From DATHZQ01 sp965216945 (GTDB taxonomy: Bacteria > Actinomycetota > Acidimicrobiia > Spongiisociales > UBA5794), in assembly GCA_965216945.1 (NCBI GenBank), contig CBDCGU010000003.1, positions 3,472,001 through 3,536,000 of the forward strand: 64,000 nucleotides of DNA, given 5' to 3'. Position numbers and translations under genes: made by a program. Below are positions 17,712-25,493 of this stretch, piece after piece (position 1 is the first letter of the stretch; each line of letters opens with the position of its first letter). Below the pieces are notes generated by a model. It did no database searches and was not told the origin of the DNA. It saw only the letters and a program-made list of their open reading frames with translations.

Positions 17712-19640
17712 CTACTCAGGTGAGCCCTGTTTCGGCCTGATGGTCGAGATCTCTTGACCAAGGTTGCCGGCGGCTTTCGTCGGCGAGATGCCATACCGCT
17801 CGGCCAGATCGAACAGGAGGGCGACAAGGACAGCATTGAACGCTAGGAAGACCCGCTTGGCCGACAGATCGACAGGGAAGTCGATCGGCCCACGGCGGTC
17901 CATCGCTTCAGTCATGAGCCGGACCACAAGGGCGCCGTCCTCATAGGCGCTCGGTCCAAAGCCCCCCAAGTCTTCGGACTTCGCGTGGCCCAGTCTCTCC
18001 GCTGTTGCTGCTGTCGCTTCGTTGAGTGATCCGCCGAGGAAGTGATTGGCGAGATGCTTGATGCCAACATCGCAGGCCCGCATCATTCCGATCACGAGGG
18101 CATGCTCGGGGGCATTGGCCCATAGGTGTTGGATCCGGCTTCGTTCGGACCCCGGCACCAACTCGCCCCGTTCTAGGTATGGCATCATGATCATCATCGA
18201 CTCGGCCGCCTGCTCCGCCCACCGCTTGTCATCTTGAGTGAAGGTGGGGCTTTCGGACGGGCCGGTGCTCTCCCCGTCCTCTTTCGAGGGGTCAGAGATG
18301 CGAGACAAGGAGCTCGACTGTCGCTCCGGAGTCTGCGGCAGCTGGACTAGGCGCGCCAAAAGCAGACGCGTAGCGATTCCGAGCCCCTTCCGGAGGTCGG
18401 AGTGTGCCGGGATACTCCAGCTTCGGCCATGCACAATGTTGTTGCGAGCTCCGCGGAGCCTCTGGAGGACGTCGAGATCCCCCATCGAGAGGAGGACACC
18501 GTCGCTGGCCGCAGCATGTTCCAGCTTGGCCATCAGTGACGGCGAGTTGAGGTCGCCAATAAGCCCTTCGACTCGCTGTACCTGGTCCGGCCGGAGACCC
18601 GCAGTTGCCCGTTCCTGAAGCAGCTTGATCTCAGACCTCGTGAAGCGCTTTGGTACCTTGGCCCCGGCGGCGTAGAACTCGAGTGATTCCCAGAAAGCGA
18701 GTAGCCGTGGAACCCTGTGGAGTTCCTCGGTGGCCCGCCGCCATGACGTGACCGCCTGCCTCAACGGTTCAGGCACATCAGCGAAGGTAGGCAATCCAGC
18801 CGCCTCCACCCCCAGCGCCTCCGGTCTGTCCGCAGTGGGTCTGACTGCCCGAGTTTCTCGTAGCCATTGTCGCCCCCAGCGCCCCAGCACCGCCACGACC
18901 GGGTATCGACCCACAGTGGCGCTGGCGTGCTGCCGCGCGTAGCTGTGAGGCGTTGGCGCCAAGGAGTCCGCCGTAGCGACACGACGGAGTAGCAGGGCAA
19001 CACCCAACGCGTGATCGATCTCTGCTAGTCCCATTTGCTCTGCATCGAAAAGCGTCTGGGCTGACACCTTGACGACTGCGATTCCATCGCATGCCTGAAA
19101 CGCATGGCCGAGGTGGGTGAACTCAGGTGGAATCTCCATCGGAGCCGCGCCCGAGGCGGGGAGAATTGACACTCGGTCGAGCATGATCGGTGTGTCAACG
19201 GTCACGCCGTAAAGGGGAGCAGAGACCCGGAACTCTTCCATGGGGAGTTCAGGCTTCCCTTCGACCGAGAGGCTTTCGGGGTCCAACCCAGCGGTCATCA
19301 GCACCGACCAAGCGAGATCGGCCCTCGGGGCGTTCCGGACGACGATGCCCGGAGTACCAACATCTTCGAGAAGATCCGGCCAACTCCGGATGTCTAGCTC
19401 CAGGGTCTCTTCATCGAACGGCTCTACGGTGCAGACTGTCCCCCGCAGAAGCAGACGAGGGGTGCCGTCCTCGACTGACAGAAGCTCGACGTCGGTATTC
19501 CAATCGAGCGGCACCTGGTCGATGGCAGCGGCGGCGACGCGAACCCGAGCGGTAGGCCGAGTGTTTGGACCGGTCTGAACATCTGAGACGACCACACCGA
19601 GAAACGTGGCCAAGGATTCGACTGTCAATACGATCTTCAT
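17712..19640 (-). CDS. Unrecognised 642-aa protein with a HEPN-like R-x4-H motif
   Basis: Function not known. The start at MKIVLTVESLATFLG is chosen because the upstream extension has poor composition; ribosome binding site weak. The protein has a beta-rich N-terminal half (VELLSVEDGTPRLLLRGTV), then a helical region with RGARNNIVHGRS: R399-N-N-I-V-H404 is the R-x4-H pattern of HEPN nucleases and is preceded by helical DVLQRLRGA. A second helical domain follows (HLWANAPEHALVIGMMRACD, YEDGALVVRLMTEAM). No transmembrane segment. It lies last inside the element before the right junction. Confidence 0.6.
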   Translation of the reverse strand: MKIVLTVESLATFLGVVVSDVQTGPNTRPTARVRVAAAAIDQVPLDWNTDVELLSVEDGTPRLLLRGTVCTVEPFDEETLELDIRSWPDLLEDVGTPGIVVRNAPRADLAWSVLMTAGLDPESLSVEGKPELPMEEFRVSAPLYGVTVDTPIMLDRVSILPASGAAPMEIPPEFTHLGHAFQACDGIAVVKVSAQTLFDAEQMGLAEIDHALGVALLLRRVATADSLAPTPHSYARQHASATVGRYPVVAVLGRWGRQWLRETRAVRPTADRPEALGVEAAGLPTFADVPEPLRQAVTSWRRATEELHRVPRLLAFWESLEFYAAGAKVPKRFTRSEIKLLQERATAGLRPDQVQRVEGLIGDLNSPSLMAKLEHAAASDGVLLSMGDLDVLQRLRGARNNIVHGRSWSIPAHSDLRKGLGIATRLLLARLVQLPQTPERQSSSLSRISDPSKEDGESTGPSESPTFTQDDKRWAEQAAESMMIMMPYLERGELVPGSERSRIQHLWANAPEHALVIGMMRACDVGIKHLANHFLGGSLNEATAATAERLGHAKSEDLGGFGPSAYEDGALVVRLMTEAMDRRGPIDFPVDLSAKRVFLAFNAVLVALLFDLAERYGISPTKAAGNLGQEISTIRPKQGSPE

Positions 19641-19789
19641 GGGCGGCGCGGGTGATTGCACCGCCTCATGATCCCACCTGCGCTTTGTGATTGGTCCGTT
19701 CAACTCGTCATGACGGCCGCACGGTTGCTGTCCGAGCACCCTGGGCTCATCAGCTCTCCTCGAAACAGGGCAAGTTCGGGTCAGCCGTG

Positions 19790-19808
19790 GTGTCCGTCAA
19801 GTGTCCGT
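19790..19808 (+). repeat. Right-end paired GTGTCCGT motif (candidate integrase arm site)
   Basis: GTGTCCGTC-AA-GTGTCCGT, matching the motif at 9392-9410 except at the spacer, 107 bp inside the right junction. The surrounding gene-free stretch 19641-20133 also holds an imperfect CCTTGTCCTCAAAGGGATT hairpin-like segment near 19861 and the attR core; nothing else is recognised. Confidence 0.6.
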
Positions 19809-19915
19809 GGGACAACGGAAAACGACCATGGATGAGCGAAACCGACAACAGGCGAATTCCCTTGTCCTCAAAGGGATTCTTACCGAATCGCCTGGTACGC
19901 AACATGGCCTGATCC

Positions 19916-19959
19916 GCCTTCACACGGCAGAGGTCACTGATTCGATCTGAGCAGCGCCT
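19916..19959 (+). other. Presumed attR core: degenerate copy of the tRNA-Val 3' half
   Basis: Aligned with 9274-9317, this copy differs at six of 44 positions, several of which break the T-stem pairing, so it cannot be a functional tRNA. Together with the left copy it delimits an element of about 10.6 kb that holds the integrase and tcpC fragments. Confidence 0.8.
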
Positions 19960-20133
19960 GACAAAGCTAGACCCTCTCTTCACGTTGGCAGACGTAGCTG
20001 AGTGCTTGCCGCGGCAACCGTGGCGAGGTGCTGGCGTGGCTGCGGGATCAGGCAGTGGACGCCGGAGACGAATGATCCTGGTGGGGCGTTGCCGCGATCC
20101 GATAGGGTTGCGGTGGCGGACGAGGGGAGACGG

Positions 20134-21243
20134 ATGCCGGAGCCGTTGAGCAACGATGTGTTCATCAGCTACCGCCGTGACGTGTCCCAATACATGGCGA
20201 TGGCGCTGTGGCAGAACCTCACCGACCGTGGCATCGATGTGTTCTACGACCTCGAGATCCACGCCGGCCAGTTCGAGTCCATCATCCTGGCGCAGATCGG
20301 GGCCCGTCCGTACATGGTGCCGGTGCTGCAGACGGGGGCGTTGAACGAGTGCGTCGAGCGCGATGATTTGTTCCGGCGGGAGATCGAAGCTGCCCTCGCT
20401 ACGGACCGGATGTTGGTGCCGGTCTACGCCCCGGAGTTCGACTTCGACGACATCGAACGGTATCTCCCGGAGACCACGGCGAAGGCGCTGCGGGGTTTCA
20501 ATATGTTGGAGATCCCTACCAAGTACTTCAAGTACGCCATCAATGAACTGGCGGAGAACTATCTCACACCCATCCGCCGAGACCTCACCCCGGTGACGCC
20601 GGTGGCGGCGACGGCCGCCGACCAGCAGGCGGACGCCACCATGAAGGCGCCTGCTGTGACAACCGAGACCCTGACCGCCGAGGAGCACTTCGCCCGTGCC
20701 TACGACGCCGCTGAACGTGGCAACCACCAGGAGGCGATCGACGGCTACACGGAGGCGATCCGCCTCAAGGCTGACTACGCCGATGCGTTCAACAACCGCG
20801 GCCACGCCCGCAGCAACCTGGGCGACCATGAGGGGGCGATCCAGGACCTAGACGAAGCGATTCGCCTGGACCCGAAACACATCTATGCGTTGAGCAATCG
20901 CGGTTTCGCCCGGTCCGAGCTGGGGGACTTGGAGGGGGCGATCCAGGACCTAGACGAAGCGATCCGCCTAGACCCCGGCGACGCGGAGTTGTGGAACCAG
21001 CGCGGTGCGACGCGCAGCGAACTCGCGGACTACGAGGGAGCGATCGCCGATTTAGATGAGGCAATCCGCCTCAACCCCGACTACTCCGCGGCGTTCAACA
21101 ACCGCGGCCACCAACGAAATGCCCTGGGCGACCAAGAGCGCGCGATAGCGGACTACGACGAAGCGATCCGCCTCGACCCCAGCTGTGCCGATGCGAAGAG
21201 AAGCCGGGAGTTGGCCGTTGCCGCCCTCAAGATGCAGCGGTAG
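20134..21243 (+). CDS. TIR-domain / TPR-repeat protein
   Basis: A 369-residue protein. Residues 6-110 are a TIR domain (DVFISYRRDVSQY, GIDVFYDLEIHAGQFE); the acidic residue E83 in DDLFRREIEAAL is placed as the catalytic Glu of NAD-cleaving TIRs. After a linker near 160-185 come five 34-residue TPR units, each with AI..LDEAIRL-type spacing, encoded by near-identical 102-bp repeats around 20830 and 20932. The start MPEPLSNDVF follows GAGGGGAGA. It lies just outside the right junction of the element. A sensor-effector for defence or cell death, or a host signalling protein, are both possible. Confidence 0.85.
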   Translation: MPEPLSNDVFISYRRDVSQYMAMALWQNLTDRGIDVFYDLEIHAGQFESIILAQIGARPYMVPVLQTGALNECVERDDLFRREIEAALATDRMLVPVYAPEFDFDDIERYLPETTAKALRGFNMLEIPTKYFKYAINELAENYLTPIRRDLTPVTPVAATAADQQADATMKAPAVTTETLTAEEHFARAYDAAERGNHQEAIDGYTEAIRLKADYADAFNNRGHARSNLGDHEGAIQDLDEAIRLDPKHIYALSNRGFARSELGDLEGAIQDLDEAIRLDPGDAELWNQRGATRSELADYEGAIADLDEAIRLNPDYSAAFNNRGHQRNALGDQERAIADYDEAIRLDPSCADAKRSRELAVAALKMQR

Positions 21244-21390
21244 GCGCCGGACTCTTCCTACGTGTCCCCTGAAATTCCCGGGGGGGAAGCGTCCCCCCAT
21301 ACGAGGGCTCTGGCAACAGTCTTTGACGCTCGCCACCGCGTGGTGATGTGAGACAAGGCTGCCGGGAGTCCAGCACAGTGCGTCCCCGGT

Positions 21391-21510
21391 CGTCCGTTCA
21401 TGTGCCTTCGTCAAGAGGCGCCGTGCCCGGTACAGCGGATCGTTCTTGCGGCCCGGGTGACCGAACGTCTCGTTCTTGACCCGGCGGCGGCACTCATCCA
21501 ATTTGGTGTT
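21391..21510 (-). pseudogene. ISL3-family transposase relic
   Basis: The minus-strand frame encodes LANTKLDECRRRV, NETFGHPGRKNDPLYR and ARRLLTKAHER, the pattern of a central part of ISL3 transposases (CxxRRVQNxTxGHRGRKxDPLYRxRRLL). The N-terminal zinc region and the catalytic C-terminus are missing and the frame runs on into unrelated sequence on both sides. No inverted repeats were found. Identification by eye from motif memory. Confidence 0.55.
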
Positions 21511-21629
21511 CGCCAGCCCGATCAGTGGGGGTCGGGGACGCAACGCCTTGCCGTCTTGCGGCGGCAGGTGTTCCCGTCCCCGCCCTCCGAACCCAGCGCG
21601 CGTGTGTCCACGCACCGGGCTCTCCACGA

Positions 21630-21754
21630 TCAGCCGGTGGTGAGTACCTCCTCGACCCAAGCGTGCTCGTCGGCGTCGTCGACGGTCACCAGCCGGAATG
21701 GTGCCCCGGCCGGGTCCACCTCATGGGTGTTCCAGGCGTGGGTGATCCGTTGGC
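21630..21754 (-). pseudogene. 3' tail of an unrecognised gene
   Basis: Minus-strand codons give a protein-like ending (ITHAWNTHEVDPAGAPFRL, then VTVDDADEHAWVEEVLTTG and a stop). Composition is typical of coding DNA, but upstream the frame enters the aldehyde dehydrogenase relic, so only the C-terminus remains. Family not recognised. Confidence 0.35.
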
Positions 21755-22048
21755 CCCGTGTCGGTCCCGGCCTCGCCGTCGGTCGACGATGCGATCGGGG
21801 CGGTCAACGACTCGACGTTCGGCTTGTCCGCAGCCGTCTTCACCGACAGCCTCATCGCGGCCGAGGCATTCATCGACGAAGTGGAGTGTGGGCGAATCGC
21901 CGTGAGCGCCACGACTTCGGGCTGAGACGTGCGCATCCCGTTTGGTGGCTTCCACCAATCCGGATCGCCTTTCAAGGGCGACGAGGCGATTCACTTCTAC
22001 ACGCGCGTCAAGGCGGTCGTCGTTCACCTGCCACAGCGATCGGCCTAG
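21749..22048 (+). pseudogene. Aldehyde dehydrogenase relic (C-terminal fragment)
   Basis: One plus-strand frame reads GPVSV, DDAIGAVNDSTFGLSAAVFT, EVECGRIAV, then an in-frame TGA at 21923-21925, then DVRIPFGGFHQSG and AIHFYTRVKAVVV to a TAG. This is the conserved C-terminal order of aldehyde dehydrogenases (NDxxYGLSAAVF, then PFGGxKxSG, then FxTxVKTV). The NAD-binding and catalytic Cys regions are absent. With the neighbouring fragments it shows 21244-22171 to be a stretch of decayed genes. Confidence 0.75.
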
Positions 22049-22171
22049 GCCCAAGGGCGGCCGGAGCTCGGATCCGGTTGCCTCACGGCCCTGAGGGGCC
22101 ATCGCACGTCGGCCGCGTCCTCCGGCGGCGGTCTGGTCGGCGAGTCGAGCCCCACGCTCGTCGTTTGAGAA

Positions 22172-23383
22172 TCAGCATTCAATGTCCGCCGAGATGACCA
22201 CGCCACTCTTCTCTAGGGTTGCAATCTCCTCCTCGTTCCGCCCGAGCTCCCGGAGCACAGCCCGGGTGTGTTCGCCGAGGAGCGGGGCACCCCGCGCAGC
22301 GTGGTCCTGCGAGTCCATGCGGATCGGATGCCGCAGCGTTTGGTAGCTGCCGAGCGAGGTGTGCGGCGCTCCGACGACGAGACCCAATGCGGCCGTTTGC
22401 TCCGACTCCAGCGCCTCTCCGATATCGCGAATCGCGCCGGCCGGCATTCCGAGCTCGGTGAAGACCGTGACCCAATGTTCGGTGGGCTCCAGCTGCGTCC
22501 GTGCCTCGATCTCGCGAGTGAGGTCGTCTTGATGCTCCACACGGCTCGAGTTGTCGACGTACTCGGGGCGGTGGGCGAGCTCCGGTGCGCCGATTGCGTT
22601 GCAGAACTCGGCGAAGACACCCGGTGGTCCGGTGGCGCCGACGGTCACGTACCCGTCTGCCGTTTGATACGCCTGGTAGGGGGCAAAGAGTGACGATGCC
22701 GAACCCATCCGATCGGGCACCTTTCCGGTTGCCAGATAGCGTTCGGCGAGGATGACCCCCATCGAGGCGGCCACTTCGTAGAGCGAGGACTCGACCGTGG
22801 GAGCCACGCCGGTGCGGTCTCGCTCACGGAGCGCAGCCGTGATCCCGAGAGCGAGGATTGCCCCCGAGTGGATGTCGACCACGGCGTAACCCGCCTTGGC
22901 GGGGGGCCGGTCCTGGTAGCCGGTTGCGGCCATGAGCCCCATCTCGCCCTGCATCACGATGTCGTAGCCGCCGTCGGTGCCTCGCGGTCCCTTGCCGCCA
23001 TACCCGGACAGCGTCGCCCACACGATGCGGGGCGAGATCGCTCGCACGTCGTCCACGCCGAGCCCGAGCCGCTCGGCGGTGCCGGGCTTGAAGTTGTGGA
23101 CGAACACGTCGGCGGTAGCAAGGAGCTGGACCATGATGTCCCGGCCTGCCCCTTGCTTCAGGTCGAGGACCATCGACTTCTTGCCCAGGTTCATCGCAAG
23201 GAACGAGACGGACTGGTCGTCGATGAAGTCTGGCCCCTGCTTTCGGTACACATCGCCGAGCGGCGGTCGTTCGACTTTGATGACCTCGGCACCGAGGTCA
23301 GCGAGTAGCTTGGTGCACGTCGGCCCGGACACGTACATCGTCATGTCGACCACGCGTACGCCGGCGAGGGGGCCCTCAGCCAT
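22172..23383 (-). CDS. CaiB/BaiF (class III) CoA-transferase
   Basis: A 403-residue enzyme that moves CoA from an acyl-CoA donor to a carboxylic acid. Family marks are LAGVRVVDMTMYVSGPTCTK, LLADLGAEVIKVERPPLGD, VFVHNFKPGTAERLGLG and the catalytic Asp170 in GYAVVDIHSG, the position of Asp169 in formyl-CoA transferase. The start follows GGAGGT; the longer frame is not coding-like. It overlaps the B12-protein gene by eight bases and is the last gene of hydrolase-B12 subunit-CoA transferase. Substrate unknown; it probably makes or recycles the CoA ester used by the mutase. Confidence 0.93.
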   Translation of the reverse strand: MAEGPLAGVRVVDMTMYVSGPTCTKLLADLGAEVIKVERPPLGDVYRKQGPDFIDDQSVSFLAMNLGKKSMVLDLKQGAGRDIMVQLLATADVFVHNFKPGTAERLGLGVDDVRAISPRIVWATLSGYGGKGPRGTDGGYDIVMQGEMGLMAATGYQDRPPAKAGYAVVDIHSGAILALGITAALRERDRTGVAPTVESSLYEVAASMGVILAERYLATGKVPDRMGSASSLFAPYQAYQTADGYVTVGATGPPGVFAEFCNAIGAPELAHRPEYVDNSSRVEHQDDLTREIEARTQLEPTEHWVTVFTELGMPAGAIRDIGEALESEQTAALGLVVGAPHTSLGSYQTLRHPIRMDSQDHAARGAPLLGEHTRAVLRELGRNEEEIATLEKSGVVISADIEC

Positions 23384-23813
23384 GTGACACCTCCGCAGGA
23401 TTCTGGCTGTTCCGACCGTCGAGCAACTCTCGCAGTCGGATGGGGATGTCGAGAAGGTTGGAGCCCGGCGGGAACACTGCAACCGCGCCGGCCGCCCGCA
23501 GCGCGGCGATGTCGCCCGAAGGGACGATCCCGCCAACGACGATGGGGGCGTCGACGAGGCCGAGCTCGTCGAGCGCCGCCCGCAGCTCGCCGGTGTAGGC
23601 GAGATGGGCGCCCGACAATACCGACAGACCAACGGCGTCAACGTCCTCGTCTCGTGCTATGGCTGCAATGGTGGCGATCGTACGGTGGAGACCCGAGTAG
23701 ATGACCTCGAATCCGGCATCGCGTAGGGCGCGTGCCACCATCTTGGCTCCACGATCGTGACCGTCGAGACCGGGTTTGGCCACGAGAACCCGGTAGCGCG
23801 CCGCGCCGCTCAC
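23376..23813 (-). CDS. B12-binding small subunit of an acyl-CoA mutase
   Basis: A 145-residue free-standing cobalamin domain. DGHDRG at residues 17-22 is the DxHxxG motif whose His coordinates cobalt; GLSVLSGAH and VVGGIVPSGD supply the SxL and GG loops around the nucleotide tail. Two-subunit mutases (isobutyryl- and 2-hydroxyisobutyryl-CoA types, some methylmalonyl-CoA types) have a small subunit of this size. The GTG start at 23813 overlaps the hydrolase stop (GTGA); an ATG at 23867 is less likely. The large subunit is at 26329-27963 on the other strand. Confidence 0.92.
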   Translation of the reverse strand: MSGAARYRVLVAKPGLDGHDRGAKMVARALRDAGFEVIYSGLHRTIATIAAIARDEDVDAVGLSVLSGAHLAYTGELRAALDELGLVDAPIVVGGIVPSGDIAALRAAGAVAVFPPGSNLLDIPIRLRELLDGRNSQNPAEVSHG

Positions 23814-24697
23814 TCGTTCATTCCCGTGGCGCTGCTCGCCCCCGTTCTCGGATCCCGTGGTCCCCAAGCGTTGGCCTCGGCCAGCTCGAACAGCGAGGCG
23901 AGTGCGTTGTTGAACGTTTCGGGTTCTTCGAGGTTGATCGTGTGGCCCGTTCTCGGCAGCACCAGGAGTCCCGCCGTCGGGATGTTCCGCTTCATCATCA
24001 ACCCCGCCTCGAGGCAGGCATCATCCTCGTCCCCGTTGATGATGAGGACGGGAACTTCGATGCGGGCCATGTCGTCGACGTGGTCGTAGATCGAAGGCCG
24101 CGCTTTCTGCACGCCGCGCATCGTGAGGGCCGAGCCGAGGGAGGAGTGCTCAGCGAGACGTTGCGCAAAAGCGGTCCATCCTCGATGATCCTTGTTCTGG
24201 AATTGGACGCGAGCCGGTCCCTCGGCGTAGCGGGACGCAACCTCTGCGGACCCTTCGGCTTCGAAGGCATGTGCAATCACCTCGCACTCGTCGCGGAACG
24301 CGTCGCGGGCGTCCGGATGGGCGCCGTACCCGACGCCGGCGACGACGGCGGAGTGGCAACGGTCGGGATGCCACATCGCCATGTGGAGGGCGGTGAAGCC
24401 GCCCATCGAGAGGCCGACGATGTGGGCTTGCTCGATCTCGAGATCGTCGAGCACGGCCAATGCATCGGCAACCGCCCGGAATTGCGAGTAGGCCTTTCCG
24501 TCCGTCGGCACGTCCGACGGTGGATAGCCACGGGCGGCATAGACGATGCAGCGGTGGCTCCGCGAGAAGCGGGACGTCTGTGGTTCCCAACTCCGGTGAT
24601 CGCCGGCGAACTCGTGCACGAACAGGATCGGGGTGCCATTGCTGCCTATGATCTCGTAGTAGAGGGCAACGCCGTCATCGGTGTGGGCATGCGGCAC
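23810..24697 (-). CDS. Alpha/beta-hydrolase
   Basis: A 295-residue hydrolase with the nucleophile elbow GLSMGG (Ser97), an oxyanion-side HEFAGDHRSWEPQ, an acid in NGDEDD and the catalytic His in RTGHTINLEEP. This pattern suits lactonases, esterases or C-C bond hydrolases such as 3-oxoadipate enol-lactonase relatives. The GTG start at 24697 has GGAG six bases upstream; an upstream ATG at 24730 would overlap the ATATGATAT operator. First gene of the minus-strand operon, divergent from gntR. Confidence 0.88.
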   Translation of the reverse strand: MPHAHTDDGVALYYEIIGSNGTPILFVHEFAGDHRSWEPQTSRFSRSHRCIVYAARGYPPSDVPTDGKAYSQFRAVADALAVLDDLEIEQAHIVGLSMGGFTALHMAMWHPDRCHSAVVAGVGYGAHPDARDAFRDECEVIAHAFEAEGSAEVASRYAEGPARVQFQNKDHRGWTAFAQRLAEHSSLGSALTMRGVQKARPSIYDHVDDMARIEVPVLIINGDEDDACLEAGLMMKRNIPTAGLLVLPRTGHTINLEEPETFNNALASLFELAEANAWGPRDPRTGASSATGMNE

Positions 24698-24728
24698 GGG
24701 ATACTCCGGTATTATTGGGATTCGCCAC

Positions 24729-24737
24729 ATATGATAT
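24729..24737. promoter_or_regulatory. ATATGATAT operator 1
   Basis: A 9-bp palindrome (ATAT-N-ATAT) in the 64-bp space between the divergent hydrolase and gntR genes. Identical copies are at 25466-25474 and 32657-32665, each in a promoter region. Proposed site for the adjacent GntR/FCD regulator. Confidence 0.65.
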
Positions 24738-24761
24738 TTCAAACGTCGTGAGGATACCGAA

Positions 24762-25394
24762 GTGGAAGCGAGAAGAGTCCAGGTCCAGTATCGGACCAAG
24801 ACGGATCTCGTGGCGAGGGCGATCAAGGACATGATCCATTCGGGCGAGCTCGAGCCCGGGGCGACGCTGAGGCAACGGGATATTGCCGATCTCTTGGGGG
24901 TCAGCCCGACTCCGGTGCGAGAGGCGCTCCGGCGGCTCGAGGCCGAGGGCTATGTCTTGTACGAGATGCACAGCAGTGCAGTCGTCGTCAGATCTGAAGA
25001 CGCTGCCGTCTACGAGAACGCCCTCATTCGGGCCGCGCTGGAGAGCTTGGGCACGCGGATTGCCACGTCGAAGGCCACCGGAGATGACATCGCCACCCTC
25101 GTACGAATCAACGAGGATTTCTTGAACGCCCCCGACCTCGGCGCTGCCGTCGCAAAGAACAGGGCATTTCACTTCCAGATCTACGAGATCGCTGCTTCTC
25201 CTGTGCTGCGAGCTCAGTTGAATCTGCTGTGGAGGATGCTCAACGGCGGCCCGCAAGTCGGCCGTCCCCGCGAAGTCTCCTACCGCCAGCATGCAGAGAT
25301 CATCGATGCGATTCGCGCTGGCGACGAGGATCAAGCCGGAAAGTTGGTGCGGCACCACATCCTGGAGTTGGTTCCGATCCCCGATCCAGGGTGA
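24762..25394 (+). CDS. GntR-family regulator with FCD ligand-binding domain
   Basis: A 210-residue regulator. The N-terminal winged helix (AIKDMIHSGELEPGATLRQ, then LLGVSPTPVREALRRLEAEG) is typical GntR. The C-terminal helical domain is FCD/FadR-type, which binds carboxylates or CoA-related metabolites, often through a metal held by Asp/His residues; candidates include FHFQIYE and YRQHAEIIDAI. It starts with GTG, 25 bp after the ATATGATAT site. The gene lies between the CoA-transferase/B12 operon and the SDR/mutase operon and probably represses both when the substrate is absent. Confidence 0.92.
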   Translation: MEARRVQVQYRTKTDLVARAIKDMIHSGELEPGATLRQRDIADLLGVSPTPVREALRRLEAEGYVLYEMHSSAVVVRSEDAAVYENALIRAALESLGTRIATSKATGDDIATLVRINEDFLNAPDLGAAVAKNRAFHFQIYEIAASPVLRAQLNLLWRMLNGGPQVGRPREVSYRQHAEIIDAIRAGDEDQAGKLVRHHILELVPIPDPG

Positions 25395-25465
25395 GTTTGG
25401 CTCGGTCCATTACGTGAGTGACGGCGCAAAGCGACGAGGCCTTCTGACAGCTTTGCTCCAGCGCA

Positions 25466-25474
25466 ATATGATAT
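25466..25474. promoter_or_regulatory. ATATGATAT operator 2
   Basis: Exact copy of the palindrome, 20 bp before the SDR start and just upstream of its ribosome binding site GAGGAGG. A regulator bound here would block initiation or elongation of the SDR-mutase transcript. Confidence 0.65.
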
Positions 25475-25493
25475 ATCCGAGAGGAGGTGCCGA

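Larger units (their letters stand above)
21244..22171. other. Stretch of decayed genes without an intact CDS
   Basis: About 930 bp between the TIR-TPR gene and the CoA-transferase operon. It holds the ISL3 transposase relic (21391-21510), an unrecognised 3' gene tail (21630-21754) and an aldehyde dehydrogenase relic (21749-22048). Longer open frames here (for example 21400-22197 plus) have no coherent protein character. Confidence 0.7.

Noticed and set aside
19916..19990. A second tRNA-Val gene
   Set aside because: Only the 3' half is present; the D-arm and acceptor 5' strand are absent and T-stem pairing is broken. It is an att copy.
21923..21925. In-frame TGA in the aldehyde dehydrogenase fragment as a second selenocysteine codon
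   Set aside because: The position is not a redox Cys in aldehyde dehydrogenases, the N-terminal two thirds of the enzyme are missing, and no SECIS-like hairpin was evident; decay is simpler.
21400..22197. 265-codon plus-strand open frame
   Set aside because: Arg/Pro-rich shadow reading through the ISL3 and aldehyde dehydrogenase relics in a wrong frame.
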